This document shows, one piece after another, positions 1 through 8,887 of a stretch of DNA of 64,000 bases. The translations under genes and the position numbers were made by a program. The notes below the pieces were generated by a model, which had not been told where the DNA came from, ran no database searches, and saw only the letters and a list, made by a program, of their open reading frames with translations. Where the stretch lies: contig NZ_JAFCKH010000001.1 in NCBI RefSeq assembly GCF_018130505.1, positions 186,001-250,000 on the forward strand. The letters are read 5' to 3'. The stretch is from Bradyrhizobium tropiciagri. GTDB taxonomy: Bacteria > Pseudomonadota > Alphaproteobacteria > Rhizobiales > Xanthobacteraceae. The first letter of the stretch is position 1, and each line of letters begins with the position of its first letter.

Positions 1-724
1 CGAGCCCGAGCGCATCCTCGGCCGGGAGCTCGCCGGCACGCGCGAACCAGGGCAGCACGCCGAAGCCGCGCCAGTCGGTGCGCGCCTCGATCAGCCGGTA
101 GCCGTCGTCGAACAGCGTCGGATCGCCGCGGAACTTGTTGATGACGAAGCCGCGGATCATCGCGGCATCCTCGGGATCGATCACCGTCTTGATGCCGACC
201 AGTTGCGCGATCACGCCGCCGCGGTCGATATCGCCGACCAGCACCACCGGCACATCGGCCTTGCGGGCAAAGCCCATATTGGCGATGTCGGACTTGCGCA
301 GATTGACCTCGGCGGGACTGCCGGCGCCTTCGACCAGCACCAGATCGGCGCGGTCTTTCAGCCGCGCAAAGCTCTCCAGCACCGCGCCCATCAAAGTGGG
401 TTTGATCGCCGCATATTCCCGTGCGCGCGCCGTGGCGACGCGTCTGCCGTGCACGATGATCTGGGCGCCGACATCGCTCTCCGGCTTCAGCAGCACCGGG
501 TTCATGTCGGTGTGCGGCTCGACGCCGGCGGCGAGCGCCTGCAGCGCCTGCGCGCGGCCGATCTCGCCGCCGTCGACGGTCACCGCAGCATTGTTCGACA
601 TGTTCTGCGGCTTGAATGGCAGCACGCGCAAGCCGCGGCGCCTCGCGGCGCGCGCGAGCCCGGCGACGATCAGCGACTTGCCGACGTCCGAGCCCGCACC
701 CTGGATCATCAATGCGCGCGCCAT
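1..724 (-). CDS. cobQ: Cobyric acid synthase CobQ, N-terminal part (gene runs off the window)
   Basis: Amidates the b, d, e and g carboxylates of adenosylcobyrinic acid a,c-diamide using glutamine and ATP. The reverse-strand reading from the ATG at 724 begins [17 protein letters not shown], the P-loop of the CobQ/CobB amidotransferase ATPase domain, followed by NMSNNAAVT and [20 protein letters not shown], both typical of CobQ. About 241 residues are present; the C-terminal glutaminase domain lies beyond the edge. The start is 7 bases after the cobO stop, so the two form a leftward operon. Identification is firm; the rest of the gene cannot be judged. Confidence 0.93.
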   Translation of the reverse strand, partial: MARALMIQGAGSDVGKSLIVAGLARAARRRGLRVLPFKPQNMSNNAAVTVDGGEIGRAQALQALAAGVEPHTDMNPVLLKPESDVGAQIIVHGRRVATARAREYAAIKPTLMGAVLESFARLKDRADLVLVEGAGSPAEVNLRKSDIANMGFARKADVPVVLVGDIDRGGVIAQLVGIKTVIDPEDAAMIRGFVINKFRGDPTLFDDGYRLIEARTDWRGFGVLPWFARAGELPAEDALGL

Positions 725-731
725 GATCCGC

Positions 732-1373
732 TCAGAACTCGACGCCCGGCTGGGCCTTGATGCCGGAGCGGAACGGATGCTTCACCAGTGTCATCTCGGT
801 GACGAGATCGGCGATCTCGATCAACTCGTCCTTGGCGTTGCGCCCGGTCAGCACGACATGCGTCATCGGCGGCTTTGACGTGGTCAGGAAATCGACGACA
901 TCGGCGATCGCGAGGTAATCGTAGCGCAGCGCGATGTTGATCTCGTCGAGCACGACCATGCGCAGACCCGGATCTGCGATCAGCTCCTTGGCCTTCTCCC
1001 AGCCGGCCTGTGCCGCGGCGACGTCGCGGGCGCGGTCCTGTGTCTCCCAGGTGAAGCCTTCGCCCATCGCGTGGAACTGGCAGAGATCGCCGAAATGCCC
1101 GGTGAGCAGACGGCGCTCGCCGGTATCCCAGGCGCCCTTGATGAACTGCACCACCGCGCAGGGGAAGCCATGCGCCACGCAGCGCACGATCATGCCGAAG
1201 GCGGAGGATGATTTTCCCTTGCCGGCGCCGGTATGAACGATGATCAGTCCTTTTTCGCCACTCTTGGTCGCCATGATCTTGTCGCGCGCGACCTTCTTCT
1301 TCGCCATCTTGGCGGCGTGGCGCGCCTCGGTGTCGACCGTCTCGTCTGCGCCGGCGTTTGCTTCAGAGGTCAT
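732..1373 (-). CDS. cobO: Cob(I)yrinic acid a,c-diamide adenosyltransferase
   Basis: Transfers the 5'-deoxyadenosyl group of ATP to reduced corrinoid, the step before CobQ. 213 residues from ATG 1373; the frame is open further upstream, but that extension would run into the riboswitch region and is unlike the family. The P-loop is [17 protein letters not shown], followed by VVLDEIN (Walker B-like) and VLTGRNA, all typical of the CobA/BtuR/CobO family. The N-terminal 35 residues are charged and variable, as usual. It is the first gene of the leftward cobO-cobQ pair, divergent from the riboswitch-controlled operon; no riboswitch is seen in its own leader. Confidence 0.95.
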   Translation of the reverse strand: MTSEANAGADETVDTEARHAAKMAKKKVARDKIMATKSGEKGLIIVHTGAGKGKSSSAFGMIVRCVAHGFPCAVVQFIKGAWDTGERRLLTGHFGDLCQFHAMGEGFTWETQDRARDVAAAQAGWEKAKELIADPGLRMVVLDEINIALRYDYLAIADVVDFLTTSKPPMTHVVLTGRNAKDELIEIADLVTEMTLVKHPFRSGIKAQPGVEF

Positions 1374-1387
1374 GACGTTCCTTTGGC

Positions 1388-1416
1388 TTGACAAGTCCGT
1401 GCCTTGGACGAATGGT
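1388..1416 (+). promoter_or_regulatory. Possible promoter of the riboswitch-controlled cob operon
   Basis: A consensus TTGACA at 1388-1393 lies just before the riboswitch. A weak -10 candidate (AATGGT) starts 17 bases downstream. Position is right for transcription beginning at the riboswitch 5' end, but the -10 box is poor, so this rests mainly on the -35 match. Confidence 0.35.
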
Positions 1417-1422
1417 GGGCCT

Positions 1423-1620
1423 GCGTTGGTTCCTGTCCTATGACAGGCGAAGAGGGAATGCGATAGGGCCCGTGACATCGGGTCCGAAGCGTAGCCGCCC
1501 CCGCGACCGTGACCGGAGAGATGTCCAAAGCCACTGATTCCCTGACGGGATCGGGAAGGCGGGCATCGAAGGGATGAAACCCTGCTCCGCAAGCCGGGAG
1601 ACCTGCCAGCGCAGATTTTG
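1423..1620 (+). promoter_or_regulatory. Cobalamin riboswitch (adenosylcobalamin-sensing)
   Basis: The stretch has the ordered landmarks of a B12 riboswitch on the + strand: the opening GGTTCCTGTC segment, GAAGAGGGAATGCG, the central GCCACTG motif, GGGAAGGCGGGCATCGAAGG, and the B12 box AGCCGGGAGACCTGCC near 1598-1613. It sits in the 5' leader of the DUF1636-cobW-cobN operon, where binding of adenosylcobalamin is expected to switch expression off. The divergent cobO-cobQ unit reads the complementary strand and is not covered by it. Confidence 0.92.
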
Positions 1621-1653
1621 AGAACCGGCGGACGGGGTGTTCCGCGACGGGGT

Positions 1654-1677
1654 GCGAACCTTTGTCCACCGGTTCGC
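1654..1677 (+). promoter_or_regulatory. Leader hairpin downstream of riboswitch (candidate expression platform)
   Basis: GCGAACC (1654-1660) and GGTTCGC (1671-1677) form a perfect 7-bp stem with a 10-base loop between the B12 box and the first start codon. No U-run follows, so it is not a standard intrinsic terminator. It may alternate with other pairings to control translation or termination; this is inference. Confidence 0.4.
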
Positions 1678-1717
1678 GTGCCTCATCGCCTCCCGCCGTT
1701 CAATCTGGGATAGGGCG

Positions 1718-2092
1718 ATGAACGTTACGCTTCATGTCTGCATCACCTGCCGCGCCGGCCAGACCCTGGCCGAAGGCGAAGCCGCGCCCGGCGCGCTGCT
1801 GCACGCCGCGATCGCCGAGGCTGGTGTGCCTGACGGCGTCAACCTGGTTCCGGTCGAATGCCTGTCCGCCTGCAGCCAGGGCTGCTCGGTCGCGCTCAGC
1901 GCGCCGGGGCGCTGGTCCTATGTCTATGGCCGGCTGTCCGCGGCCAATGCTGCGGATGTGATCGCAGGCAGCGCGGCCTATGCGGCGGCGGCCGACGGCA
2001 TCGTGCCGTGGCGCAGTCGCCCGGAAATCTTCCGCAAGCAATCGCTTGCCCGCATCCCCCCTCTATCCGCCGTGCCGGAGGCCGCAGAATGA
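1718..2092 (+). CDS. DUF1636 family cysteine-rich protein (2Fe-2S thioredoxin-like)
   Basis: First gene of the riboswitch operon, 124 residues. Cysteines come as CITC near the N terminus and CLSACSQGC about 40 residues later, the layout of DUF1636 proteins, which resemble thioredoxin-like ferredoxins. Genes of this family often sit next to cobW/cobN; a redox or metal-handling role in B12 synthesis is assumed but not shown. The start at 1718 follows a purine-rich GGGATAGGG; the frame extends upstream to 1637, but that part overlaps leader structure. The stop overlaps cobW by ATGA. Confidence 0.8.
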   Translation: MNVTLHVCITCRAGQTLAEGEAAPGALLHAAIAEAGVPDGVNLVPVECLSACSQGCSVALSAPGRWSYVYGRLSAANAADVIAGSAAYAAAADGIVPWRSRPEIFRKQSLARIPPLSAVPEAAE

Positions 2093-3123
2093 ACACGCTC
2101 GCAAAGGTGCCGGTCACCGTCGTCACCGGTTTTCTCGGATCGGGCAAGACGACGCTGATCCAGCATCTGATCAGGAACGCCAACGGCCGCAAGCTGGCGG
2201 TACTCGTGAACGAGTTCGGCAGCGAAGGCGTCGATGGCGAGATCCTGAAGTCCTGCGCCGATGCCAATTGCCCGACCGAGAACATCGTCGAGCTCGCCAA
2301 TGGCTGCATCTGCTGCACCGTCGCCGATGATTTCATTCCGGCGATGGAGCAATTGCTGGCGCGCCCGGTGAAGCCGGATCACATCGTGATCGAGACATCG
2401 GGGCTGGCGCTGCCGAAACCGTTGCTGAAGGCGTTCGATTGGCCCGAGATCCGCTCGCGGATCACCGTCGACGGTGTGATCGCACTTGCCGATGCGGAGG
2501 CCGTCGCGGCCGGCCGCTTCGCGCCCGATCCGGCTGCGGTGGACGCACAGCGCGCAGCGGACGACAATCTCGACCATGAAACGCCGCTGTCCGAAGTTTT
2601 CGAAGACCAGATCGCGTGCGCCGATATCGTGCTGCTGACCAAGGCAGACCTCGCGGGCGCGCAGGGGCTTGATGCAGCAAAGCTCGTGATTGAGGCCGAG
2701 ATGCCGCGGCAGGTGCCGATGCTGCCGGTCGTCGACGGCGCCATCGATGCGCGCCTGATCCTCGGGCTGGAGGCCGCGGCGGAGGATGACCTCGCGTCGC
2801 GACCGTCGCACCACGACGGCGAGGACGAGCACGAGCACAATGATTTCAATTCCGTGGTGATCGATCTGCCCGAAATCGCCGATGTCGAGACGCTGGTCGC
2901 GTCGATCAAGGGTCTGGCGCGCGAGCAGAACGTGTTGCGCGCCAAGGGCTACATCGCGGTCGCAGGCAAGCCGATGCGGCTGCTGGTGCAGTCGGTCGGC
3001 GAGCGGGTGCGGCATCAGTTCGACACGCCGTGGGGCGCGCGTCCGCGGCAATCGAAGCTGGTCGTGATCGGCGAGCATGGCGATATCGATGAGGCCGCGA
3101 TCCGGGCACGGCTTGGTGTCTGA
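2089..3123 (+). CDS. cobW: CobW, G3E-family GTPase metal chaperone
   Basis: Metal-dependent GTPase thought to supply cobalt to the aerobic cobaltochelatase. 344 residues. Walker A GFLGSGKTT near the N terminus; the metal-binding GCICCT (CxCC) motif follows about 65 residues later; the GTPase TKAD motif is present. A histidine/acid-rich stretch, SHHDGEDEHEHND, lies before the CobW C-terminal domain and is a likely extra metal site. The ATG overlaps the previous stop (ATGA), and cobN starts in the overlapping TGATG at its end, so the three are translationally coupled. Confidence 0.95.
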   Translation: MNTLAKVPVTVVTGFLGSGKTTLIQHLIRNANGRKLAVLVNEFGSEGVDGEILKSCADANCPTENIVELANGCICCTVADDFIPAMEQLLARPVKPDHIVIETSGLALPKPLLKAFDWPEIRSRITVDGVIALADAEAVAAGRFAPDPAAVDAQRAADDNLDHETPLSEVFEDQIACADIVLLTKADLAGAQGLDAAKLVIEAEMPRQVPMLPVVDGAIDARLILGLEAAAEDDLASRPSHHDGEDEHEHNDFNSVVIDLPEIADVETLVASIKGLAREQNVLRAKGYIAVAGKPMRLLVQSVGERVRHQFDTPWGARPRQSKLVVIGEHGDIDEAAIRARLGV

Positions 3124-6100
3124 TGCACGTCGTCTTCCGCGAGAGCCGCGGTCTCGAGGAGACCGCGACGCCAAGGGACCTCGGCCAGGATCCGGCCGAT
3201 CTCGTGGTGCTTTCGTTTTCCGACAGCGATCTCGCGGCGTTCGCGGCCGGCTGGCGGCGCGGACGCAACGCATTGCCGTCGCTGCGGCTCGCCAATCTCG
3301 CGGAGCTGCGCCACCCGCTGTCGGTTGACACCTACATCGAGCGGATGGCCTCGTACGCGCGCGGCATTCTGGTGCGGCTGATCGGCGGCGAGCCATACTG
3401 GTCCTACGGGCTGGCGGCGCTGTATCGGCTGGCGAAGGAGCGCAACATCGCGCTCGTCGTGCTGCCGGCCGACGGCCGCGACGATCTGCGGCTCGACGAA
3501 TTCTCGGCATTGCCGGTCTCGACGCTGCGGCGGCTGAAGGCGCTGTGCGACAAGGGCGGGCCGGTCGCCGCGCAGGCCGTGATCGCGCAACTGGCGCTGG
3601 CATCGGGTCTCTACGCCGGGCCGGTCACCGGCGAGATCGATCTTCCCGAGATCGGCTGCTACGATCCGCGGCTTGGTGTCGTCCGGCCGCCCGAATCGGA
3701 TGGCCGCCCGCTGGCGCTGGTGACCTTTTATCGCTCCTATCTCGCAGCGGGTGACACGGCGCCGGTCGATGCGCTGATCGAGGCGCTGCGCGGCAAGGGC
3801 TTTGCTGCATGCGGTGTGTTCGTCACATCGCTGAAGGCCGCGGGCGTGGCCGATTGGTTCCGCGCGCACTTTGCACAATGTCCCCCTGCGGTCATCGTCA
3901 ATGCGACCGCATTCTCCGCGGTCGGAGACGACGGCACGACGCCTTTCGATCTCGCACCATGCCCGGTGTTCCAGGTCGCATTGTCCACCGCGCGGCGCGA
4001 GGATTGGGCCGAGTCGCTGCGCGGGCTTTCGCCTGGCGATCTGGCGATGCACGTGGTGCTGCCGGAGGTCGACGGCCGCCTGTTCGCGGGCGTCGTCAGC
4101 TTCAAGTCGACAACCGAGCGCGATCCCGATCTGCAGTTCGCGCACCAAGCGCACAAGCCGGATGGCGAGCGCGTCGCTGAGGTGGCATCGCGCGTGGCAG
4201 CCTGGCATCGGCTTGCCGGCAAGCCGGCGCATGACAAGCAGCTTGCCATCGTGCTCTCGAACTATCCGGGACGGCCGCATCAGATCGCGCATGCCGTCGG
4301 GCTCGATGCGCTTGCCTCGGTCGATGTGATGCTGGGCGATCTCTATGCGTCCGGCTTTGACGTCGAACGGGTCGAGCACATGGGCGACGCGCTTCTGCGC
4401 CGGACGCTGGCGTGGAGCGCGACCGACTACCGCGCGGCACTGTCCAGCCTTCCGCAACAGCTACGGGACGATCTCTCCGCCACCTGGGGCGCGCCGGAGG
4501 ACGATCCTGCTTACCGCGACGGTGCGTTTCACTTCGCCGCGATCCGCTGCGGCAAGTCCATCATTGCGGTCCAGCCGGAACGCGGCGACGCCGCGCGGCG
4601 CGATGCCGACTATCACGATCTCTCGCGCACGCCGCGCCATGCCTATGTTGCGTTCTATTTGTGGCTCAGGCAGCAGGGCAGCGACGCGGTCGTCCACATG
4701 GGAGCGCATGGCACGCTGGAATGGCTGCCCGGCAAGTCGGTCGCGCTGTCGTCGAGCTGCTGGCCGGAGGCGCTGATCGGCGATTTGCCCGTCATCTATC
4801 CCTTCATCGTCAACGATCCCGGCGAGGCGGCGCAGGCCAAGCGGCGGATTGGCGCGGTCACAATCGGCCATCTGCCGCCGCCGCTGGCGCAGGCGGCGTT
4901 GCCTGAAGCCTTGCGTCGGCTCGAGCAATTGCTGGACGAATATTCGACCGCCGACGGGCTCGATCCGGCGCGGCGCCGGCGCCTGATCGCCGATATTCGC
5001 GACGAGGCGCGCATCGCCGGGCTGGAGGACGATCTCGGCCTCGCCGCATCGATCTCCGCGGCCGAAGCGATCCCGCAGATCGACCGCTTCGTCTGCGATC
5101 TCAAGGAGAGCCAGTTCGGCGACGGCCTGCACGTGTTCGGGCAGGGTGCTTGCGGCGAGGCGGAGAGGGCAGCGCTGCGTGATGCGCTCTGCGGCCGGCG
5201 CGTGGCGCCGGGGCCTTCGGGGTCGCCCTATCGCGGGCGCAGCGATGTGCTGCCGACCGGGCGCAATCTGTTCGCCGTCGATCCACGCGCCGTGCCGACG
5301 CCGTCGGCGCATGCGCAAGGCGTCAGGCTCGCCGAGGAGCTGCTGCGCCGTCATCTGCAGGATCACGGCGACTGGCCGAAGGGGCTCGTCGTCGATCTCT
5401 GGGGCTCATCTACGATGCGCACCGCCGGCGAGGACTTTGCGATGGCGCTGCATCTCGCCGGCATCGCGCCGCGCTGGGATCACGGCTCGGGCCGGGTGTC
5501 GGGTTACGACATCATCGCGCCTGCGGAGCTTGGCCGCCCTCGCATCGATGTGACGCTGCGCGTGTCGGGCCTGTTCCGCGACGTGTTTTCCGGCCTTGCG
5601 CAATTGTTCGAGGCCGCCGCTGCGGCGCTGTCCGAACGCAGCGAGGAAGCGGACGAGAATCCCTATCTCCAGCGCGTTGCGCGCGTGTTCGGGCCGCGTC
5701 CCGGCGAATATGGCGTCGGCATCGCCTCGATGCCCGATGTCTTCACCCAGGACTCGCGCGATGCGGCGGGGGAAGCGTGGCTGTCCGCATCGTCCTGGGC
5801 CTTTGCATCGGACGGCGAGATGCGGCCCGACCGTGCCGGCATCGAGGCGCGGCTCGTTGCGGCCGACAGTTTCGTCCACACCCAGGACTTGCCGGAGACC
5901 GATCTGCTGCTGGCTGCAGATTACGCCTCGCATGAGGCCGGCATCGCGGCGGCGGCCCGGCGTCTCGGCGCGAAGGTGCCGTCGCTCTATCACCTCGATG
6001 CGACGCGGCCGGACCAGCCGCATGCACGCGCGCTGACCGAGGAGATCTCGCGCGTGGTGCGCGCCCGCGCCGCCAATCCAGCCTGGATCGCAGGCATGAT

Positions 6101-6368
6101 GCGCCACGGTTTTCGCGGTGCCGCCGAGATTACTGCGACGCTCGAGCACATGGCGGCGTTCGCGCATCTTGCCGGTGCGGTGCCGCCGCATCTGTTCGAT
6201 CTCTATTACGATGCGACATTAGCGGATGACGACGTTCGCGCGTTCATGGCGCGCGAGAATCCGGCGGCGCTCGCCGCGATGGAGACCTGCTTCGCCCGAT
6301 TGCATGAGGCCTCGCTCTGGCAGACGCGGCGCAATTCGATCGCGGCGGCGCTGCAGGAGGCCTCATGA
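3123..6368 (+). CDS. cobN: Aerobic cobaltochelatase, large subunit CobN
   Basis: Binds hydrogenobyrinic acid a,c-diamide and, with the AAA+ CobS/CobT complex, inserts Co(II) at the cost of ATP. 1081 residues, shorter than the roughly 1270 of the Pseudomonas denitrificans type. The conserved chelatase core is visible, for example VVHMGAHGTLEWLPGKSVAL and VDLWGSSTMRTAGEDFA. Start ATG 3123 overlaps the cobW stop. cobS and cobT are absent from the window and must be elsewhere if the chelatase works. The downstream cobG start lies inside its last codons (6365). Confidence 0.95.
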   Translation: MHVVFRESRGLEETATPRDLGQDPADLVVLSFSDSDLAAFAAGWRRGRNALPSLRLANLAELRHPLSVDTYIERMASYARGILVRLIGGEPYWSYGLAALYRLAKERNIALVVLPADGRDDLRLDEFSALPVSTLRRLKALCDKGGPVAAQAVIAQLALASGLYAGPVTGEIDLPEIGCYDPRLGVVRPPESDGRPLALVTFYRSYLAAGDTAPVDALIEALRGKGFAACGVFVTSLKAAGVADWFRAHFAQCPPAVIVNATAFSAVGDDGTTPFDLAPCPVFQVALSTARREDWAESLRGLSPGDLAMHVVLPEVDGRLFAGVVSFKSTTERDPDLQFAHQAHKPDGERVAEVASRVAAWHRLAGKPAHDKQLAIVLSNYPGRPHQIAHAVGLDALASVDVMLGDLYASGFDVERVEHMGDALLRRTLAWSATDYRAALSSLPQQLRDDLSATWGAPEDDPAYRDGAFHFAAIRCGKSIIAVQPERGDAARRDADYHDLSRTPRHAYVAFYLWLRQQGSDAVVHMGAHGTLEWLPGKSVALSSSCWPEALIGDLPVIYPFIVNDPGEAAQAKRRIGAVTIGHLPPPLAQAALPEALRRLEQLLDEYSTADGLDPARRRRLIADIRDEARIAGLEDDLGLAASISAAEAIPQIDRFVCDLKESQFGDGLHVFGQGACGEAERAALRDALCGRRVAPGPSGSPYRGRSDVLPTGRNLFAVDPRAVPTPSAHAQGVRLAEELLRRHLQDHGDWPKGLVVDLWGSSTMRTAGEDFAMALHLAGIAPRWDHGSGRVSGYDIIAPAELGRPRIDVTLRVSGLFRDVFSGLAQLFEAAAAALSERSEEADENPYLQRVARVFGPRPGEYGVGIASMPDVFTQDSRDAAGEAWLSASSWAFASDGEMRPDRAGIEARLVAADSFVHTQDLPETDLLLAADYASHEAGIAAAARRLGAKVPSLYHLDATRPDQPHARALTEEISRVVRARAANPAWIAGMMRHGFRGAAEITATLEHMAAFAHLAGAVPPHLFDLYYDATLADDDVRAFMARENPAALAAMETCFARLHEASLWQTRRNSIAAALQEAS

Positions 6369-7528
6369 GCGCGGTAGCAATCAGGGGCTGGTGTCCCGGC
6401 GCGCTGCGGCCGATGCGGTCGGGCGACGGGCTCGTGGTGCGCGTACGCCCGCATTGCGGACGGCTGGATGCGGCGCAGGCGACAGGACTGGCCGAACTGG
6501 CGAGGCGCTACGGCAACGGCCTGATCGATCTGACCAGCCGCGCCAATCTGCAGATTCGCGGGGTCGGCGAGGAGAGCTATCTGCCGCTGATCGATGGCCT
6601 CGATCGGCTTGGACTGCTCGATGCCAATCCTGACAGCGAAGCGCGGCGCAATGTGTTGGTGACGCCGTATTGGACCGCCGGCGATGAGAGCCGGGCTCTT
6701 GCGGCCGAGCTCGAAAAGGCGCTGGCCGGCGCGGCTCTCGATCTCCCGACCAAGTTCGGCTTTGCCGTCGACGACGGCCGCGAACGCGTGCTGGCGGGTG
6801 CCTCCGCCGATGTTCGGATCGAGCGCGATAGCGCGGGCGGCCTGCTGGTGCGCGCCGATGGCGCACCGCTTGGCCGCGCGGTCACGCGCAGCGAAGCGGT
6901 GCCGGTTGGGCTCGCGCTGGCCGAATGGTTCGTCGCGTCCGGTGGCGCCGAGGGAGAAAGGCGGCGGATGGCGACGCACCTTGCCTCAGGTGCAACCTTG
7001 CCGGACGCGCTCTGTGGCGATGCGGCACCAGCGCGCCGATCGGCTGATCCGGCTCCCGGGCTTTGTCCTGAAGGTGCGCTGGTCGCGGTCGCATTTGGGC
7101 AGATGCAGCATCAAACGCTCAATCATCTCGCCGCTTGTGCAGACGCCCTGCGCGTGACGCCATGGCGGATGCTGCTGGCCGAGGGGATGCGCGCGATGCC
7201 CGCCGGCGCCGGCCTGATCACGCAAGCCGATGATCCGGCGCTGCGCGTGATCGCCTGCAGTGGAGCGCCGCGCTGTGGCAAGGCGCATGCCGATACGCGT
7301 GCGCTGGCAACGGCGCTTGCGCCGCATATTCCATCGGGTGCCCGGTTGCACGTCTCCGGCTGTGCCAAGGGCTGTGCCCATCCCGGCTCGGCCGAGATCA
7401 CGCTTGTCGCGACGCGCGATGGTTTCGATCTCGTCCGCCACGGCTCGACGCGCGATACACCTGTGATGCGCGGATTGAGCGGCGCCGCCATCGTCATCAA
7501 TCCCTCCGTTCTGACGGGAGGGCGCTGA
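6365..7528 (+). CDS. cobG: Precorrin-3B synthase CobG
   Basis: Monooxygenase that hydroxylates precorrin-3A and forms the gamma-lactone before ring contraction; the hallmark enzyme of the aerobic route. 387 residues, related to sulfite/nitrite reductases. The Fe-S/siroheme-type cysteines are ACSGAPRCGKA and, 40 residues on, SGCAKGCAHPG. The N-terminal half-domain motif LTSRANLQIRG is also present. Four-base overlaps on both sides (ATGA) tie it to cobN and cobH. Confidence 0.93.
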   Translation: MSAVAIRGWCPGALRPMRSGDGLVVRVRPHCGRLDAAQATGLAELARRYGNGLIDLTSRANLQIRGVGEESYLPLIDGLDRLGLLDANPDSEARRNVLVTPYWTAGDESRALAAELEKALAGAALDLPTKFGFAVDDGRERVLAGASADVRIERDSAGGLLVRADGAPLGRAVTRSEAVPVGLALAEWFVASGGAEGERRRMATHLASGATLPDALCGDAAPARRSADPAPGLCPEGALVAVAFGQMQHQTLNHLAACADALRVTPWRMLLAEGMRAMPAGAGLITQADDPALRVIACSGAPRCGKAHADTRALATALAPHIPSGARLHVSGCAKGCAHPGSAEITLVATRDGFDLVRHGSTRDTPVMRGLSGAAIVINPSVLTGGR

Positions 7529-8157
7529 TGCCTCACGTCTACGAGACCGACGGTGCGGCCATCTACCGGCAGTCCTTTGCCACGATTCGCGCCGAGGCCG
7601 ATCTTGCTCGCTTTACGCCCGACGAGGAGCCGGTTGCAGTGCGCATGATCCATGCGGCGGGCATGGTGGGGCTCGAAGCGCATATCCGCTTTACGCCGGG
7701 CATGGCTGCGCGTGCGCGTGCAGCCTTGCAGGGCGGCGCGCCGATCCTTTGCGACGCCCGCATGGTGTCGGAGGGAATCACGCGCGCGCGGCTGCCGGCC
7801 GGCAATGCGGTGATTTGCACGCTCGGCGATCCGGCCGTGCTGGCGCTCGCGCAATCCATGCGCAACACCCGTTCCGCGGCGGCGCTCGAACTGTGGCGGC
7901 CCCATTTGGATGGGGCGGTCGTTGCGATCGGCAATGCGCCGACCGCGCTGTTCCATCTGCTCAACATGCTGGAGCAGGGCGATTGCCCGCGGCCGGCGGC
8001 GATCATCGGCTGTCCGGTCGGCTTCGTCGGCGCCGCCGAATCCAAGGCGGCGTTGCTGGCCGCCTTGCCGGCGCCGGCGCTGACCGTCGAAGGACGTCTC
8101 GGCGGCTCGGCGATCACGGTCGCCGCCGTCAACGCGCTGGCGAGCCGGAGCGAATAG
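7528..8157 (+). CDS. cobH: Precorrin-8X methylmutase CobH
   Basis: Moves the C-11 methyl to C-12 to give hydrogenobyrinic acid. 209 residues, normal length. The segment VRMIHAAGMVG holds the histidine expected at the active site of CobH/CbiC. IIGCPVGFVGAAESK near the C terminus is also characteristic. It begins on the last base of cobG (TGATG) and is followed one base later by cobI. Confidence 0.95.
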   Translation: MPHVYETDGAAIYRQSFATIRAEADLARFTPDEEPVAVRMIHAAGMVGLEAHIRFTPGMAARARAALQGGAPILCDARMVSEGITRARLPAGNAVICTLGDPAVLALAQSMRNTRSAAALELWRPHLDGAVVAIGNAPTALFHLLNMLEQGDCPRPAAIIGCPVGFVGAAESKAALLAALPAPALTVEGRLGGSAITVAAVNALASRSE

Positions 8158-8158
8158 C

Positions 8159-8887
8159 ATGGGACGCATCATCTGCTGCGGCCTCGGCCCAGGCGATCCA
8201 GACCTGATGAGCGTGCGCGCCGACCGCACCATCCGCGCCGCCAGGCATGTCGCGTATTTCCGCAAGAAGGGACGTCCCGGACAGGCACGCCGTATCGTCG
8301 ACGGGCTGCTCGCCGCCGACGTCAGCGAATATCCGATGGAATATCCGGTCACCACGGAGATCGCCTTCGACGATCCGGAATACGCGCGGCTGCTCGCGGG
8401 CTTCTACGACGAATGGGCGGAGCGCCTCGCCCGGATGGCCGGTGCGATCGACATCGTCGTGCTCTGCGAGGGCGATCCCTATTTCTACGGCTCGTTCATG
8501 CATCTGCACGCGCGGCTGCAGGAGCGCGTCGAGATCGAGGTCATTGCCGGCATCCCCGGCATGGCCGGGTGCTGGAATGCGGTCGGCCGGCCGATCGCGC
8601 TCGGCGACGACGTCACCACCGTGCTGATGGGCACGCTGCCGGAGGCGGAGCTTGAGCGGCGGATGCGCGGCTCCGACGCGCTGGTCGTGATGAAGACCGG
8701 GCGTAACCTTGCGAAGGTGCGCCGTGCGCTCGCATCCGCCGGCCGTCTCGACGATGCCTGGCTGGTCGAGCGTGGCACCATGCCGGGCGAACGCGTCGCC
8801 CGGCTCGCCGAACTCGGCGAGGCCGAGTGTCCGTACTTTGCGATCGTGCTCGTGCACGGGCGCGGCCGAGCGGAGGCGGCCGAATGA
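8159..8887 (+). CDS. cobI: Precorrin-2 C20-methyltransferase CobI
   Basis: SAM-dependent methylation of precorrin-2 at C-20 to precorrin-3A. 242 residues with the tetrapyrrole-methylase opening GRIICCGLGPGDPDLMSVRA, the loop LCEGDPYFYGSF and the IPGMAGCWNAV segment. The AYFRKKGRPGQAR stretch after the first strand fits the C20 subfamily. Sits between cobH and cobJ with an ATGA overlap to cobJ. Confidence 0.93.
   Translation: MGRIICCGLGPGDPDLMSVRADRTIRAARHVAYFRKKGRPGQARRIVDGLLAADVSEYPMEYPVTTEIAFDDPEYARLLAGFYDEWAERLARMAGAIDIVVLCEGDPYFYGSFMHLHARLQERVEIEVIAGIPGMAGCWNAVGRPIALGDDVTTVLMGTLPEAELERRMRGSDALVVMKTGRNLAKVRRALASAGRLDDAWLVERGTMPGERVARLAELGEAECPYFAIVLVHGRGRAEAAE

Noticed and set aside
135-878. 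Plus-strand open frames opposite cobQ/cobO
   Set aside because: The reverse strand carries recognisable CobQ and CobO; the plus frames have no family resemblance.
1978-4457. Long reverse-strand open frames opposite cobW and cobN
   Set aside because: Arg/Ala/Pro-rich translations without motifs, explained by high GC on the antisense of strong genes.
4461-6191. Further long antisense frames within cobN
   Set aside because: Same shadow composition; the sense strand is clearly CobN.
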